From: Imperialibacter sp964351395
GTDB taxonomy: Bacteria; Bacteroidota; Bacteroidia; Cytophagales; Cyclobacteriaceae
DNA length: 64,000 bases
Assembly: GCA_964351395.1 (NCBI GenBank)
Contig: CAYGOF010000004.1
Span: 288,969-352,968, forward strand
Reading direction: 5' to 3'
Shown piece by piece: positions 17,613 to 25,469 of this stretch. The position numbers and the translations under genes are program-made. The number at the start of each line of letters is the position of its first letter. Position 1 is the first letter of the stretch. The notes under the pieces are model-generated. The model did no database searches. It saw only the letters and a list, made by a program, of their open reading frames with translations, and was not told the origin of the DNA.

Positions 17613-17672
17613 ATGATAAAAGCAAGCGCTCATATGATCTGGTGGTGGCACAATTCAACATTCGAATCGTGA
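17613..17672 (+). CDS. trpL: trp operon leader peptide with three tandem Trp codons
   Basis: A 19-residue reading frame, MIKASAHMIWWWHNSTFES, with TGG TGG TGG at 17640-17648 and stop TGA at 17670. An in-frame second ATG at 17634 would give a 12-residue version with a longer untranslated leader. It lies upstream of trpE and is followed 29 bases later by a strong intrinsic terminator. This is the layout of ribosome-mediated transcription attenuation: stalling at the Trp codons when charged tRNA-Trp is scarce prevents the terminator from forming. Trp-rich leader RNAs of this kind are described for Bacteroidota (Bacteroid-trp motif). I could not work out the antiterminator pairing by eye; ATCT and GGT near the Trp codons can pair with ACC and AGAT around 17673-17682. 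Confidence 0.85.
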   Translation: MIKASAHMIWWWHNSTFES

Positions 17673-17700
17673 ACCGGTAGATTATATGATCTTGATAAAA

Positions 17701-17727
17701 AGGGCCTGTTCACACAGGCCCTTTTTT
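17701..17727 (+). terminator. trp attenuator terminator
   Basis: Perfect 9-bp stem AGGGCCTGT/ACAGGCCCT (17701-17709 with 17714-17722), loop TCAC, followed by Ts to 17727. The preceding A run can lengthen the stem. It lies between the leader peptide and trpE and would stop transcription before the structural genes. Confidence 0.9.
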
Positions 17728-17751
17728 GTTGTACCCTGTAACCAAAAATCT

Positions 17752-19155
17752 ATGTATCATATACGTCAATCATCAAAGAAGTTGTTGGCAGATACTCATA
17801 CGCCAGTGAGTATTTACCTGAGACTGAGAGATAAATATCCAAATACCTTCCTCCTTGAAAGCTCCGATTATCATGGGCAGGAGAATAGTATGTCGTTCAT
17901 TTGCTGTCAGCCAATGGCGTCGATGAGTGTCAAAGGCAGACAATTTTTAGCAGAGTTTCCCGATGGCGCCAATGAAACAACGGCTATTACAGAGCAGGTG
18001 AAGCTTACTGATTTGATGGGTACATTTATGGGTAAGCTGAGTATCAGCGAGGAGTCTGGTGTGAAGTTTTCTGTAGCTGGCCTTTTTGGTTACCTGGCTT
18101 ATGATGCGGTACAGCGTTTTGAAGAGATTGAATTTGATCAGACAAAGACCGATCAGTTTCATATCCCCGATATGCATTACTCTCTCTTTAGGTACGTGAT
18201 AGCGATTGATCACTTTAAGAATGATCTTTTCATAGTAGAGAATCAAATCGCGGGACAGTCATCCAATATTGACGAAATGGTAAGCCTGATCACTAGTAGG
18301 AATGTGCCAACTTTTCATTTTGGTATTAAGAAGGGAGAGTTGTCTAATTTTACCGACGCCCAGTTTTTGGAAATTGTTAAGAAAGGCATTCACCACTGTA
18401 AAGTAGGAGATGTGTTCCAAATTGTGCTTTCCCGACGATTTCAATCAGCCTTCGATGGCGACGAATTTCAGGTATACAGGGCGCTCCGTTCCATCAACCC
18501 CTCTCCCTATCTTTTCTACTTTGACTACGGTAATTTCAAAATATTTGGCTCTTCTCCGGAGGCTCAGATTGTGATAAAAAATGGAGAAGCCACCATTTAT
18601 CCGATAGCTGGAACCTTCCGACGAACGGGGAACGATCAGTCGGATGCAGAACTGGCGAAGAAACTGCATGCTGATCCAAAAGAAGACTCAGAGCATGTCA
18701 TGTTAGTAGACCTTGCGCGGAACGACTTAAGCAAAAGTAGCGATGCTGTGAAAGTGGAGACCTACAAAGAAATTCAGTACTATTCACATGTAATTCATCT
18801 GGTGTCGAAAGTCACTGGTAAGCTGAAAAAAGATGCATCTCCTTTAGAAATGGTGGGAAGCACGTTTCCTGCTGGCACACTTTCGGGAGCACCGAAGCAC
18901 ATGGCCATGCAGCTGATTGATAAATATGAGGCAGTAAAAAGAGGGTACTACGGTGGCGCCATTGGCTACCTTGGCCTTAATGGTGATTTTAACCATGCCA
19001 TTATGATTCGCTCCTTTCTTAGCCAGAACAACACTTTGTATTATCAGGCTGGAGCGGGTGTTGTGGCAAAATCGGACCCAGATAGTGAGGTGCAGGAGGT
19101 GTATAATAAATTGGCGGCTTTACAATCAGCTTTGGCGTTAGCTCAGGAAATATGA
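17752..19155 (+). CDS. trpE: Anthranilate synthase component I
   Basis: Makes anthranilate from chorismate, using ammonia supplied by TrpG. 467 residues from the ATG at 17752 (MYHIRQSSKK). An upstream frame reaches 17686 but would translate through the attenuator stem and is rejected. The N-terminal LLESS segment is the tryptophan feedback site. The catalytic domain shows QIVLSRRF, GSSPEAQI, IYPIAGTFRRTG, VMLVDLARNDL and GTLSGAPK. The stop overlaps the start of trpG by 4 bases (ATGA), which implies translational coupling. Confidence 0.96.
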   Translation: MYHIRQSSKKLLADTHTPVSIYLRLRDKYPNTFLLESSDYHGQENSMSFICCQPMASMSVKGRQFLAEFPDGANETTAITEQVKLTDLMGTFMGKLSISEESGVKFSVAGLFGYLAYDAVQRFEEIEFDQTKTDQFHIPDMHYSLFRYVIAIDHFKNDLFIVENQIAGQSSNIDEMVSLITSRNVPTFHFGIKKGELSNFTDAQFLEIVKKGIHHCKVGDVFQIVLSRRFQSAFDGDEFQVYRALRSINPSPYLFYFDYGNFKIFGSSPEAQIVIKNGEATIYPIAGTFRRTGNDQSDAELAKKLHADPKEDSEHVMLVDLARNDLSKSSDAVKVETYKEIQYYSHVIHLVSKVTGKLKKDASPLEMVGSTFPAGTLSGAPKHMAMQLIDKYEAVKRGYYGGAIGYLGLNGDFNHAIMIRSFLSQNNTLYYQAGAGVVAKSDPDSEVQEVYNKLAALQSALALAQEI

Positions 19156-19727
19156 AAATTCTGGTATTAGATAATTACGATTCATTCACCTACAACCTTG
19201 TTCACATACTTGTTGACCTTGGCTATGCTGACTCGACTGACATTTTCAGGAACGATAAAATCAGTCTTGACGAAGTGAATAAATACGACAAGATACTGCT
19301 CTCTCCCGGGCCCGGTTTGCCTAAGGACGCTGGCATCATGCCGCAGCTTTTGAAGAAATATTCGCCTACCAAAAGTATCCTGGGTGTGTGTCTTGGTCAT
19401 CAGGCTATTGGTGAAGCATTTGGAGCCGAGCTATTTAACATGCCGGTAGTTTTACATGGGGTAGCTAATGACACGATCATGACAGATGTTCAAGATGATT
19501 TGTTCGATTCACTACCAAAAAGGTTTAAAGTGTGCCGCTATCACTCTTGGTCGGTCGTTTCGAAGAACCTGCCGTCAGACTTGCGGGTGACATCAGTAGA
19601 TGAAGAAGGTAATATTATGTCGATGCGGCATAAGCAATATAGTGTGAGGGGCGTTCAGTTTCACCCCGAGTCCATCCTCACAGAGCATGGCAAACAAATG
19701 ATCAATAACTGGGTAACAAAATGTTAG
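19152..19727 (+). CDS. trpG: Anthranilate synthase component II (glutamine amidotransferase)
   Basis: Releases ammonia from glutamine and channels it to TrpE. 191 residues, class I amidotransferase. The nucleophile Cys sits in GVCLGHQAIGEAFG (about residue 81), and the His-Glu pair in VQFHPESILTEHG near the C terminus. The oxyanion segment SPGPGLPKDAG is also seen. Start overlaps trpE by four bases; trpD begins 4 bases after its stop. Confidence 0.96.
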   Translation: MKILVLDNYDSFTYNLVHILVDLGYADSTDIFRNDKISLDEVNKYDKILLSPGPGLPKDAGIMPQLLKKYSPTKSILGVCLGHQAIGEAFGAELFNMPVVLHGVANDTIMTDVQDDLFDSLPKRFKVCRYHSWSVVSKNLPSDLRVTSVDEEGNIMSMRHKQYSVRGVQFHPESILTEHGKQMINNWVTKC

Positions 19728-19731
19728 TGTG

Positions 19732-20745
19732 ATGAAGGAAATTCTAAACGAATTATTTGAATACAAATCATTGACAAAGGAGAGGGCCAAAGAAATCCTT
19801 GTCAACCTGGCAAAGGGAGAATACAATGCTTCCCAAATGGCCGCTTTCCTTACCGTTTTTATGATGCGCTCCATCACTGTCGAGGAACTGGAAGGCTTCA
19901 GAGATGCGATGCTGGAGCTTTGCTTATCCCTTGATCTGAAGAAATACGATGCGATCGACCTTTGTGGTACAGGTGGCGATGGCAAGGATACCTTCAATAT
20001 TTCCACGCTTGCCTCTTTTGTGGTAGCGGGCGCAGGACAAAATGTTGTCAAGCATGGTAACAATGGGGTTTCATCCATCTGTGGCTCGTCTAACCTGCTG
20101 GCACATTTTGGGTATGAATTCACCAACGACAAAGACAAGATTGAGAAGAGCATAGCCGAAAGTGGCATCTGTTTTTTACATGCGCCACTTTTTCACCCAG
20201 CCATGAAAAACATCGCTCCGATACGTAAGGAGCTAGGGGTGAAAACCTTCTTTAATATGCTTGGGCCCATGGTCAATCCGGCGTTTCCAGACAAACAATT
20301 GGTGGGTGTTTTTAGTCTGGAGTTAGCGAGGTTGTACGGCTACCTTTATCAGCGGTCAGGCAAGCAGTTTGTTATTCTGCATTCGCTTGATGGCTACGAT
20401 GAAATATCGCTAACTGGGGGCTTTAAAATGATAACCAACCAGGGAGAAAAGGTGCTTTATCCGGAAGACCTGGGTTTGTCTACTGTAAAGGCTAGTGAGC
20501 TGAGGGGAGGATCGACCATAGAGGAATCGGCAGACATATTCCTTAAAGTGATAAAAGGAGAGGGATCCAAGGCGCAAACAGAAGCAGTTCTGGCTAACGC
20601 CGGGTTGGCACTTTATGTAGGCAAACAACTTGGATCTGTTAAGGAAGGAGTGCAAATGGCCAAAGAATCTCTTGATTCTGGGCGTGCATTCCAAACATTT
20701 ATAAAGTTAGTAGGGGATTCAAAGATATCAGTAAGTATTTCATAA
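19732..20745 (+). CDS. trpD: Anthranilate phosphoribosyltransferase
   Basis: Transfers phosphoribose from PRPP to anthranilate. About 337 residues. The PRPP loop CGTGGDGKDTFNIST (about residue 78) and the anthranilate-site region KHGNNGVSSICGSSNLLAHFG are present, along with FLHAPLFHPAMKNIAPIRKELGVKTFFNMLGPMVNP. A GTG three bases upstream (19729) is an alternative start; the ATG at 19732 was preferred. Confidence 0.96.
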   Translation: MKEILNELFEYKSLTKERAKEILVNLAKGEYNASQMAAFLTVFMMRSITVEELEGFRDAMLELCLSLDLKKYDAIDLCGTGGDGKDTFNISTLASFVVAGAGQNVVKHGNNGVSSICGSSNLLAHFGYEFTNDKDKIEKSIAESGICFLHAPLFHPAMKNIAPIRKELGVKTFFNMLGPMVNPAFPDKQLVGVFSLELARLYGYLYQRSGKQFVILHSLDGYDEISLTGGFKMITNQGEKVLYPEDLGLSTVKASELRGGSTIEESADIFLKVIKGEGSKAQTEAVLANAGLALYVGKQLGSVKEGVQMAKESLDSGRAFQTFIKLVGDSKISVSIS

Positions 20746-20756
20746 TTTTGTAAACA

Positions 20757-21569
20757 ATGGAGAACATCCTGGATAAGATTCTTGCTGTAAAAAAGCAAGA
20801 AGTGGATCGTCGGAAAGAGTTATTTCCAGCCAAGCTACTGGAAGAGAGTATTTACTTCCCATCTCCGACCGTGTCGATGAAAAAATACCTTCTTCGACCA
20901 GATAAATCAGGCATTATTGCTGAGATCAAACGAAAGTCTCCCTCAAAGGGTATTATCAATTCGAATGTATCAGTGGAAAAAATATCGATTGGCTACATGC
21001 AGGCCGGAGCCAGCGGCTTGTCGATATTGACTGATAGCGAATTTTTTGGCGGCAAAAATGAGGACTTGACAACTGCCAGGAACTTTAATTTTTGCCCCAT
21101 TTTGAGGAAAGACTTTATCATCGACGAGTATCAAATCATTGAAGCCAAGTCAATTGGGGCAGATGTGATCTTATTAATTGCTGCGGCGCTCGAACCGAAA
21201 AGGCTTAAAGTTCTCGCACAGTTTGCCAAATCGTTGGGACTGGAAGTGTTGATGGAAGTCCACAACGAAGAGGAACTATTGAACAACATCCATTCCGAGC
21301 TTGACATTATAGGTGTGAATAACAGAGACCTAAAACGCTTTGTTACTGATATTAACATCAGCAAAGAGCTTATTGGAAAAATTCCAGAAGACTTTGTGAA
21401 GATTTCTGAAAGTGGCATAAATGACCCGGCCGTTATGCTTGATTTAAAGAAATGCGGCTTTGAAGGCTTTCTGATTGGGGAGCAGTTTATGAAAGAAAGC
21501 AGGCCGGAAGTGGGCGCCCGGCTATTTATTGAGCGATTCCATCATCTGGAGAAAAACAAAAAGGTTTAA
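20757..21569 (+). CDS. trpC: Indole-3-glycerol phosphate synthase
   Basis: Closes the indole ring: converts carboxyphenylamino-deoxyribulose phosphate to indole-3-glycerol phosphate. 270 residues, TIM barrel. Seen: catalytic Lys in AEIKRKSPSKG, LSILTDSEFFGG, LRKDFIIDEYQIIEAKSIGAD, EVHNEEEL, IIGVNNRDL and ISESGI, in the normal order. Not fused to TrpF, which is the next separate gene after 4 bases. Confidence 0.96.
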   Translation: MENILDKILAVKKQEVDRRKELFPAKLLEESIYFPSPTVSMKKYLLRPDKSGIIAEIKRKSPSKGIINSNVSVEKISIGYMQAGASGLSILTDSEFFGGKNEDLTTARNFNFCPILRKDFIIDEYQIIEAKSIGADVILLIAAALEPKRLKVLAQFAKSLGLEVLMEVHNEEELLNNIHSELDIIGVNNRDLKRFVTDINISKELIGKIPEDFVKISESGINDPAVMLDLKKCGFEGFLIGEQFMKESRPEVGARLFIERFHHLEKNKKV

Positions 21570-21573
21570 CAAT

Positions 21574-22212
21574 ATGGGTAACCAACGTTTTCAACTGAAA
21601 GTGTGCGGGATGAAGTACCCCGACAATATTAGCAGACTCAAAGAAGTAGAGCCTGATTTTATGGGGATGATTTTCTTTTCGAAATCGCCTCGTTTCGTTG
21701 GAAGCGAATTGTTATTCACAGGAACCAATATTTTTCCGCCCGATGCAAAAAAAGTTGGGGTGTTCGTGAATGCCCCCATATGGGAAATTATGAATGTGGT
21801 GGAGGAATATAAGCTGGGATATGTTCAGCTTCATGGTGATGAGTTTCCTCAATACTGTGGGGAGTTGAAGAAAAAGGGCTTGAAGGTGATCAAAGCGTTT
21901 CAAGTAAGCAACTCTTTTGATTTCAAGAAGGTAGAGGCGTTTGAGGGGCAGATTGATTTTGCTCTGTTCGATACAAAAACGCCCAACTACGGTGGATCCG
22001 GTGAGAAATTTGACTGGACTTTGCTGAATTCGTACAAATTGAATATTCCCTTCTTTTTGAGTGGAGGTATCGATTTAGACGATATAGATGCTATTGAAAA
22101 GCTTGACTTGCGCCAACTTTTCGGAATCGACGTGAACAGTAAGTTTGAGGTGTCGCCAGGCTTGAAGGACATTGAGAAGCTGTTGGCACTCAAGAAAAAA
22201 ATAAAGAAATAA
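21574..22212 (+). CDS. trpF: Phosphoribosylanthranilate isomerase
   Basis: Amadori rearrangement of phosphoribosylanthranilate. About 212 residues from the ATG at 21574; the longer frame from 21529 overlaps trpC and is rejected. KVCGMKYPDNI carries the catalytic Cys, then MGMIFFSKSPRFV, GVFVNAP, VQLHGDE and LFDTKTPNYGGSGEKFDW with the catalytic Asp, and LSGGIDLDDI. All expected TrpF elements are present. Confidence 0.95.
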   Translation: MGNQRFQLKVCGMKYPDNISRLKEVEPDFMGMIFFSKSPRFVGSELLFTGTNIFPPDAKKVGVFVNAPIWEIMNVVEEYKLGYVQLHGDEFPQYCGELKKKGLKVIKAFQVSNSFDFKKVEAFEGQIDFALFDTKTPNYGGSGEKFDWTLLNSYKLNIPFFLSGGIDLDDIDAIEKLDLRQLFGIDVNSKFEVSPGLKDIEKLLALKKKIKK

Positions 22213-22227
22213 AAAGAAGTCAATCTA

Positions 22228-23424
22228 ATGGAACAAACTATATCCAAATACGCAGTAGATGAGCAGGGGTACTATGGTAAGTTTGGAGGTGCCTTCATTC
22301 CCGAAATGCTTTATCCAAATGTGGAGGAGCTAAAAGAAAAGTACCTTGGAATTATATACGCACCCGAATTCCAGGAAGCTTTTCACGCATTGTTGAAGGA
22401 CTATGTGGGAAGGCCAACACCACTATATTTTGCCAGCCGTCTCTCAGAAAAGTATGGAGCAAAAATCTACCTGAAAAGGGAGGACCTGTGCCATACGGGA
22501 GCACATAAAGTCAATAATACCATTGGACAAATTCTTCTCGCTCAGCGTTTAGGCAAAAAGAAGATCATTGCTGAGACAGGAGCCGGACAACATGGTGTTG
22601 CCACCGCCACAGTTTGCGCCCTTATGGGGATGGAATGTATTGTTTACATGGGTGAGGTAGATATGGCCAGACAACGGCCGAATGTGGAGCGTATGCGGAT
22701 TTTAGGAGCGGAAGTTAGGCCGGCAAAATCGGGTAGCCGAACCTTGAAAGACGCCACCAATGAGGCCATGCGCCACTGGATCAATAACCCAAATGAAACG
22801 CATTATATCATTGGAAGCGTCGTTGGGCCGCACCCATACCCTGATATGGTGGCACGTTTTCAATCTGTGATTAGTGCAGAAATGAGAGAGCAACTTTTAA
22901 TCAAAGAAGGAACAGAAACTCCCGATTACGTTCTTGCCTGTGTAGGTGGTGGAAGCAATGCAGCCGGCGCTTTCTATCATTATCTCGATGAGCAGGATGT
23001 TCAATTGGTGGCGGTGGAAGCGGCTGGTCATGGCATTGATTCTGGCAAGTCAGCAGCTACCACAGCATTGGGTCGTGATGGTGTATTGCACGGCAGTCGC
23101 ACCATTTTGATGCAAACCGAAGACGGACAAGTGGTGGAGCCACATTCCATCTCGGCGGGTCTCGACTATCCGGGTATCGGGCCCTTACATGCTCATTTAT
23201 TCGACAGCAAACGAGGGGTTTTCCTTAGTGCAACGGATGAAGAGGCCATGGTAGCCGGTATTGAATTAAGCCGCCTTGAGGGTATTATTCCGGCCATTGA
23301 GTCGGCACACGCTATTGTCGCCCTGGGTAAACTAACTTTCAATGCTAGCGATGTGGTTGTGATTAACCTTTCTGGTCGGGGCGACAAAGACCTGGAGACT
23401 TATATCAAGTGGGGAGGGTATTGA
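22228..23424 (+). CDS. trpB: Tryptophan synthase beta chain
   Basis: PLP enzyme joining indole and serine to tryptophan. 398 residues. The PLP lysine is in HTGAHKVNN, the phosphate-binding loop is GGGSNAAG, and SGRGDKD is near the C terminus. Also LKREDLCHTGAHK, ETGAGQHG and HSISAGLDYPGIGPLHA. It is the standard TrpB1 type that pairs with TrpA. A 146-base stretch with repeats separates it from trpA, unlike the tight spacing elsewhere in the operon. Confidence 0.97.
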   Translation: MEQTISKYAVDEQGYYGKFGGAFIPEMLYPNVEELKEKYLGIIYAPEFQEAFHALLKDYVGRPTPLYFASRLSEKYGAKIYLKREDLCHTGAHKVNNTIGQILLAQRLGKKKIIAETGAGQHGVATATVCALMGMECIVYMGEVDMARQRPNVERMRILGAEVRPAKSGSRTLKDATNEAMRHWINNPNETHYIIGSVVGPHPYPDMVARFQSVISAEMREQLLIKEGTETPDYVLACVGGGSNAAGAFYHYLDEQDVQLVAVEAAGHGIDSGKSAATTALGRDGVLHGSRTILMQTEDGQVVEPHSISAGLDYPGIGPLHAHLFDSKRGVFLSATDEEAMVAGIELSRLEGIIPAIESAHAIVALGKLTFNASDVVVINLSGRGDKDLETYIKWGGY

Positions 23425-23570
23425 GGAAAGTGAGGGAGTGAGGAGTAGGAAGTAAAAAGTGCGAAGGTTGGTAGTCGGAAGACCGAAGACCGAAGTAGGC
23501 GTCGGCACGCAGACGGGGGGCTTTGTGTCTGGGGCGTCAGACGCCGGTTAATGATAAAATGACTTTGATT
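23425..23570 (+). repeat. Purine-rich repeat and palindrome inside the trp operon
   Basis: The stretch holds near-identical GA-rich steps (AGTGAGGGAGTGAGGAGTAG), then a 7-base direct repeat GGAAGACCGAAGACCGAAG at 23477-23495, and the palindrome GGCGT-CAG-ACGCC at 23533-23545. It is the only long spacer in the trp operon. It looks like a dispersed intergenic element rather than coding sequence. Confidence 0.55.
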
Positions 23571-24365
23571 ATGAGTGAAATAGTAGATGCAAATAGGATA
23601 GACACCCTTTTTACTGAAAAGGCTGAGCAGATATTGTCCATGTATTTTACTGCTGGGTATCCTGGCTTGAATGACACCAGGCTGATCATGAAAGCGCTAC
23701 AAGACGGAGGTGCCGATGTGATTGAAGTAGGTATTCCTTTTTCTGATCCAGTGGCCGATGGTCCAACTATCCAAAAGAGCAACCAACAGGCTTTGGAAAA
23801 TGGAATGTCGATGAAGTTGCTGTTTGACCAATTGGAGGGCATGCGGTCTGAAATTGATATTCCAGTTCTACTTATGGGTTATTTTAACCCTGTGATGCAA
23901 TACGGACTTGAGAAATTTTGTTCCAGGTGCCAGGAAATTGGGATTGATGGCCTGATTTTGCCTGACCTTCCGGTCTATGAATACAGAAAATTCTACAAAG
24001 AGATCTTCACCAAATATGGCCTTCATAATATCTACCTGATCACTCCTCAGACGTCAGAAGAAAGAATCATTGAAATTGATCAACATACAGAAGGCTTTGT
24101 CTACATGGTTTCTTCCTCTAGCACTACAGGTGCCAAGGGGGAATTGAGCAATGTACAAGAGGCTTACTTTGCCCGTATTCAGATGATGAGATTGAAAAAC
24201 CCAAGACTGATAGGTTTTGGTATTTCCAACCAGGAGACCTTCGAAAGAGCCTGCCGATATGCAAGCGGAGCCATTATTGGCAGCGCTTTTATCGACCTGC
24301 TTGAAAAATCGTCAAGTATGGAAGCAGACATTATTCAATTCGTAAAGACTATCAAAGGAAACTGA
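23571..24365 (+). CDS. trpA: Tryptophan synthase alpha chain
   Basis: Cleaves indole-3-glycerol phosphate and feeds indole to TrpB. About 264 residues from the ATG at 23571 (MSEIVDANRI). Earlier in-frame starts at 23523 and 23559 add sequence that reads from the repeat. Catalytic Glu and Asp lie in VIEVGIPFSDPVADGPTIQ. LLMGYFNPVMQYG, GLILPDLPVYE, FVYMVSSSSTTGAKGEL and GFGISNQETF complete the family pattern. Confidence 0.95.
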   Translation: MSEIVDANRIDTLFTEKAEQILSMYFTAGYPGLNDTRLIMKALQDGGADVIEVGIPFSDPVADGPTIQKSNQQALENGMSMKLLFDQLEGMRSEIDIPVLLMGYFNPVMQYGLEKFCSRCQEIGIDGLILPDLPVYEYRKFYKEIFTKYGLHNIYLITPQTSEERIIEIDQHTEGFVYMVSSSSTTGAKGELSNVQEAYFARIQMMRLKNPRLIGFGISNQETFERACRYASGAIIGSAFIDLLEKSSSMEADIIQFVKTIKGN

Positions 24366-24395
24366 TTCAAAATTCGATTCTAACAAACACTCGTT

Positions 24396-25418
24396 ATGAT
24401 TATCCAGCTTGATCCAGCCATATCTGCAGACGCCAAAGCAAAAATTATTGATACCCTCGGCGCTTTGAAGTTCAAAGGTACCGAAGTGCAAACCCAGATG
24501 GGTGACTATCTCGTTTGCATCGGCAAAACCAATATCGATATAAGGCAGCTCGGATTCCTTCCGGGGATCATCGACATACATAAGGTGTCGGACGACTACA
24601 AGTTGGTGTCCAGGAAGTGGAAGGTAAATTCTACTAAAATTGACCTGGGGGATGGTGTAGTGATAGGAGACGGTAGCTTCTCGATGATGGCTGGCCCCTG
24701 CAGTATCGAAGGAGAAGAAAACGTACGTGAAACGATTAAGCACCTTAAAGACAATGGCGTTCGCATCATGCGGGGAGGGGTATTCAAGCCCAGGAGCTCG
24801 CCCTATTCATTTCGTGGAATGGGTATTGACGGACTTAAGATGTGGTACAATATTGCCAGAGAGGAAGGTATCAAGATAGTGACCGAAGTGATGCAAGTGT
24901 CACAAATTGAGGAAATGTATCCTTACGTCGATGTATTTCAGGTAGGAGCCAGAAATACACAAAACTTCAATTTGCTGGATGAACTGGGTAAGGTGGATAA
25001 GGCGGTCATGATCAAGCGAGGCATTTCAGGAACTATTGACGAGCTTTTGTATTCTGCCGAGTATGTCTTTTCCGGTGGCAATGAAAAACTGATTCTTTGT
25101 GAGCGAGGTATCCGTACCTACGAAAAAGCAAGCAGAAATACGCTCGACCTGAATGCTGTACCCATTTTGAAAGACAAAACGCATTTGCCTGTAGTTGTCG
25201 ATCCATCACACGGAATTGGCATTCGCGACTATGTCGACAGTATGTCTCTAGCTGCGGTGATGGCTGGTGCTGACGGCGTGATCTTTGAGATTCACCCATT
25301 GCCCGAAAAAGCAGCCAGCGATGGGCAGCAAACCTTGGACTTCCAGCAGTCGGCGGCACTCATCAGTAAAATGAAAAAGACGTATGCATTAAGGGAAGAG
25401 TTTGAGATGGCGGGGTGA
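24396..25418 (+). CDS. aroF: 3-deoxy-7-phosphoheptulonate (DAHP) synthase
   Basis: First step of the shikimate pathway: condenses PEP and erythrose 4-phosphate. 340 residues. The N-terminal 70 residues form a ferredoxin-like regulatory domain, then the catalytic barrel with MMAGPCSIE, RGGVFKPRSSPYSFRGMG, QVGARNTQNFNLL, IKRGISGT, LCERGIRTYEKASRNTLD and VVDPSHGIG. It is the type I beta form without a chorismate mutase domain. Placed 30 bases after trpA on the same strand, it likely shares the attenuated trp message, so tryptophan would limit the entry step too. Confidence 0.94.
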   Translation: MIIQLDPAISADAKAKIIDTLGALKFKGTEVQTQMGDYLVCIGKTNIDIRQLGFLPGIIDIHKVSDDYKLVSRKWKVNSTKIDLGDGVVIGDGSFSMMAGPCSIEGEENVRETIKHLKDNGVRIMRGGVFKPRSSPYSFRGMGIDGLKMWYNIAREEGIKIVTEVMQVSQIEEMYPYVDVFQVGARNTQNFNLLDELGKVDKAVMIKRGISGTIDELLYSAEYVFSGGNEKLILCERGIRTYEKASRNTLDLNAVPILKDKTHLPVVVDPSHGIGIRDYVDSMSLAAVMAGADGVIFEIHPLPEKAASDGQQTLDFQQSAALISKMKKTYALREEFEMAG

Positions 25419-25469
25419 TTGAAGAGGCTGTTTGACCTGGCAAAGTGACGATTAGCCGGCAATAGTTGC

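Noticed and set aside
17686..17751. Extended trpE start
   Set aside because: The extension would translate through the attenuator stem and T tract; the ATG at 17752 gives a normal TrpE N terminus.
24312..24743. Minus-strand frame overlapping trpA end and aroF
   Set aside because: Lies inside confidently identified plus-strand genes and has no recognisable features.
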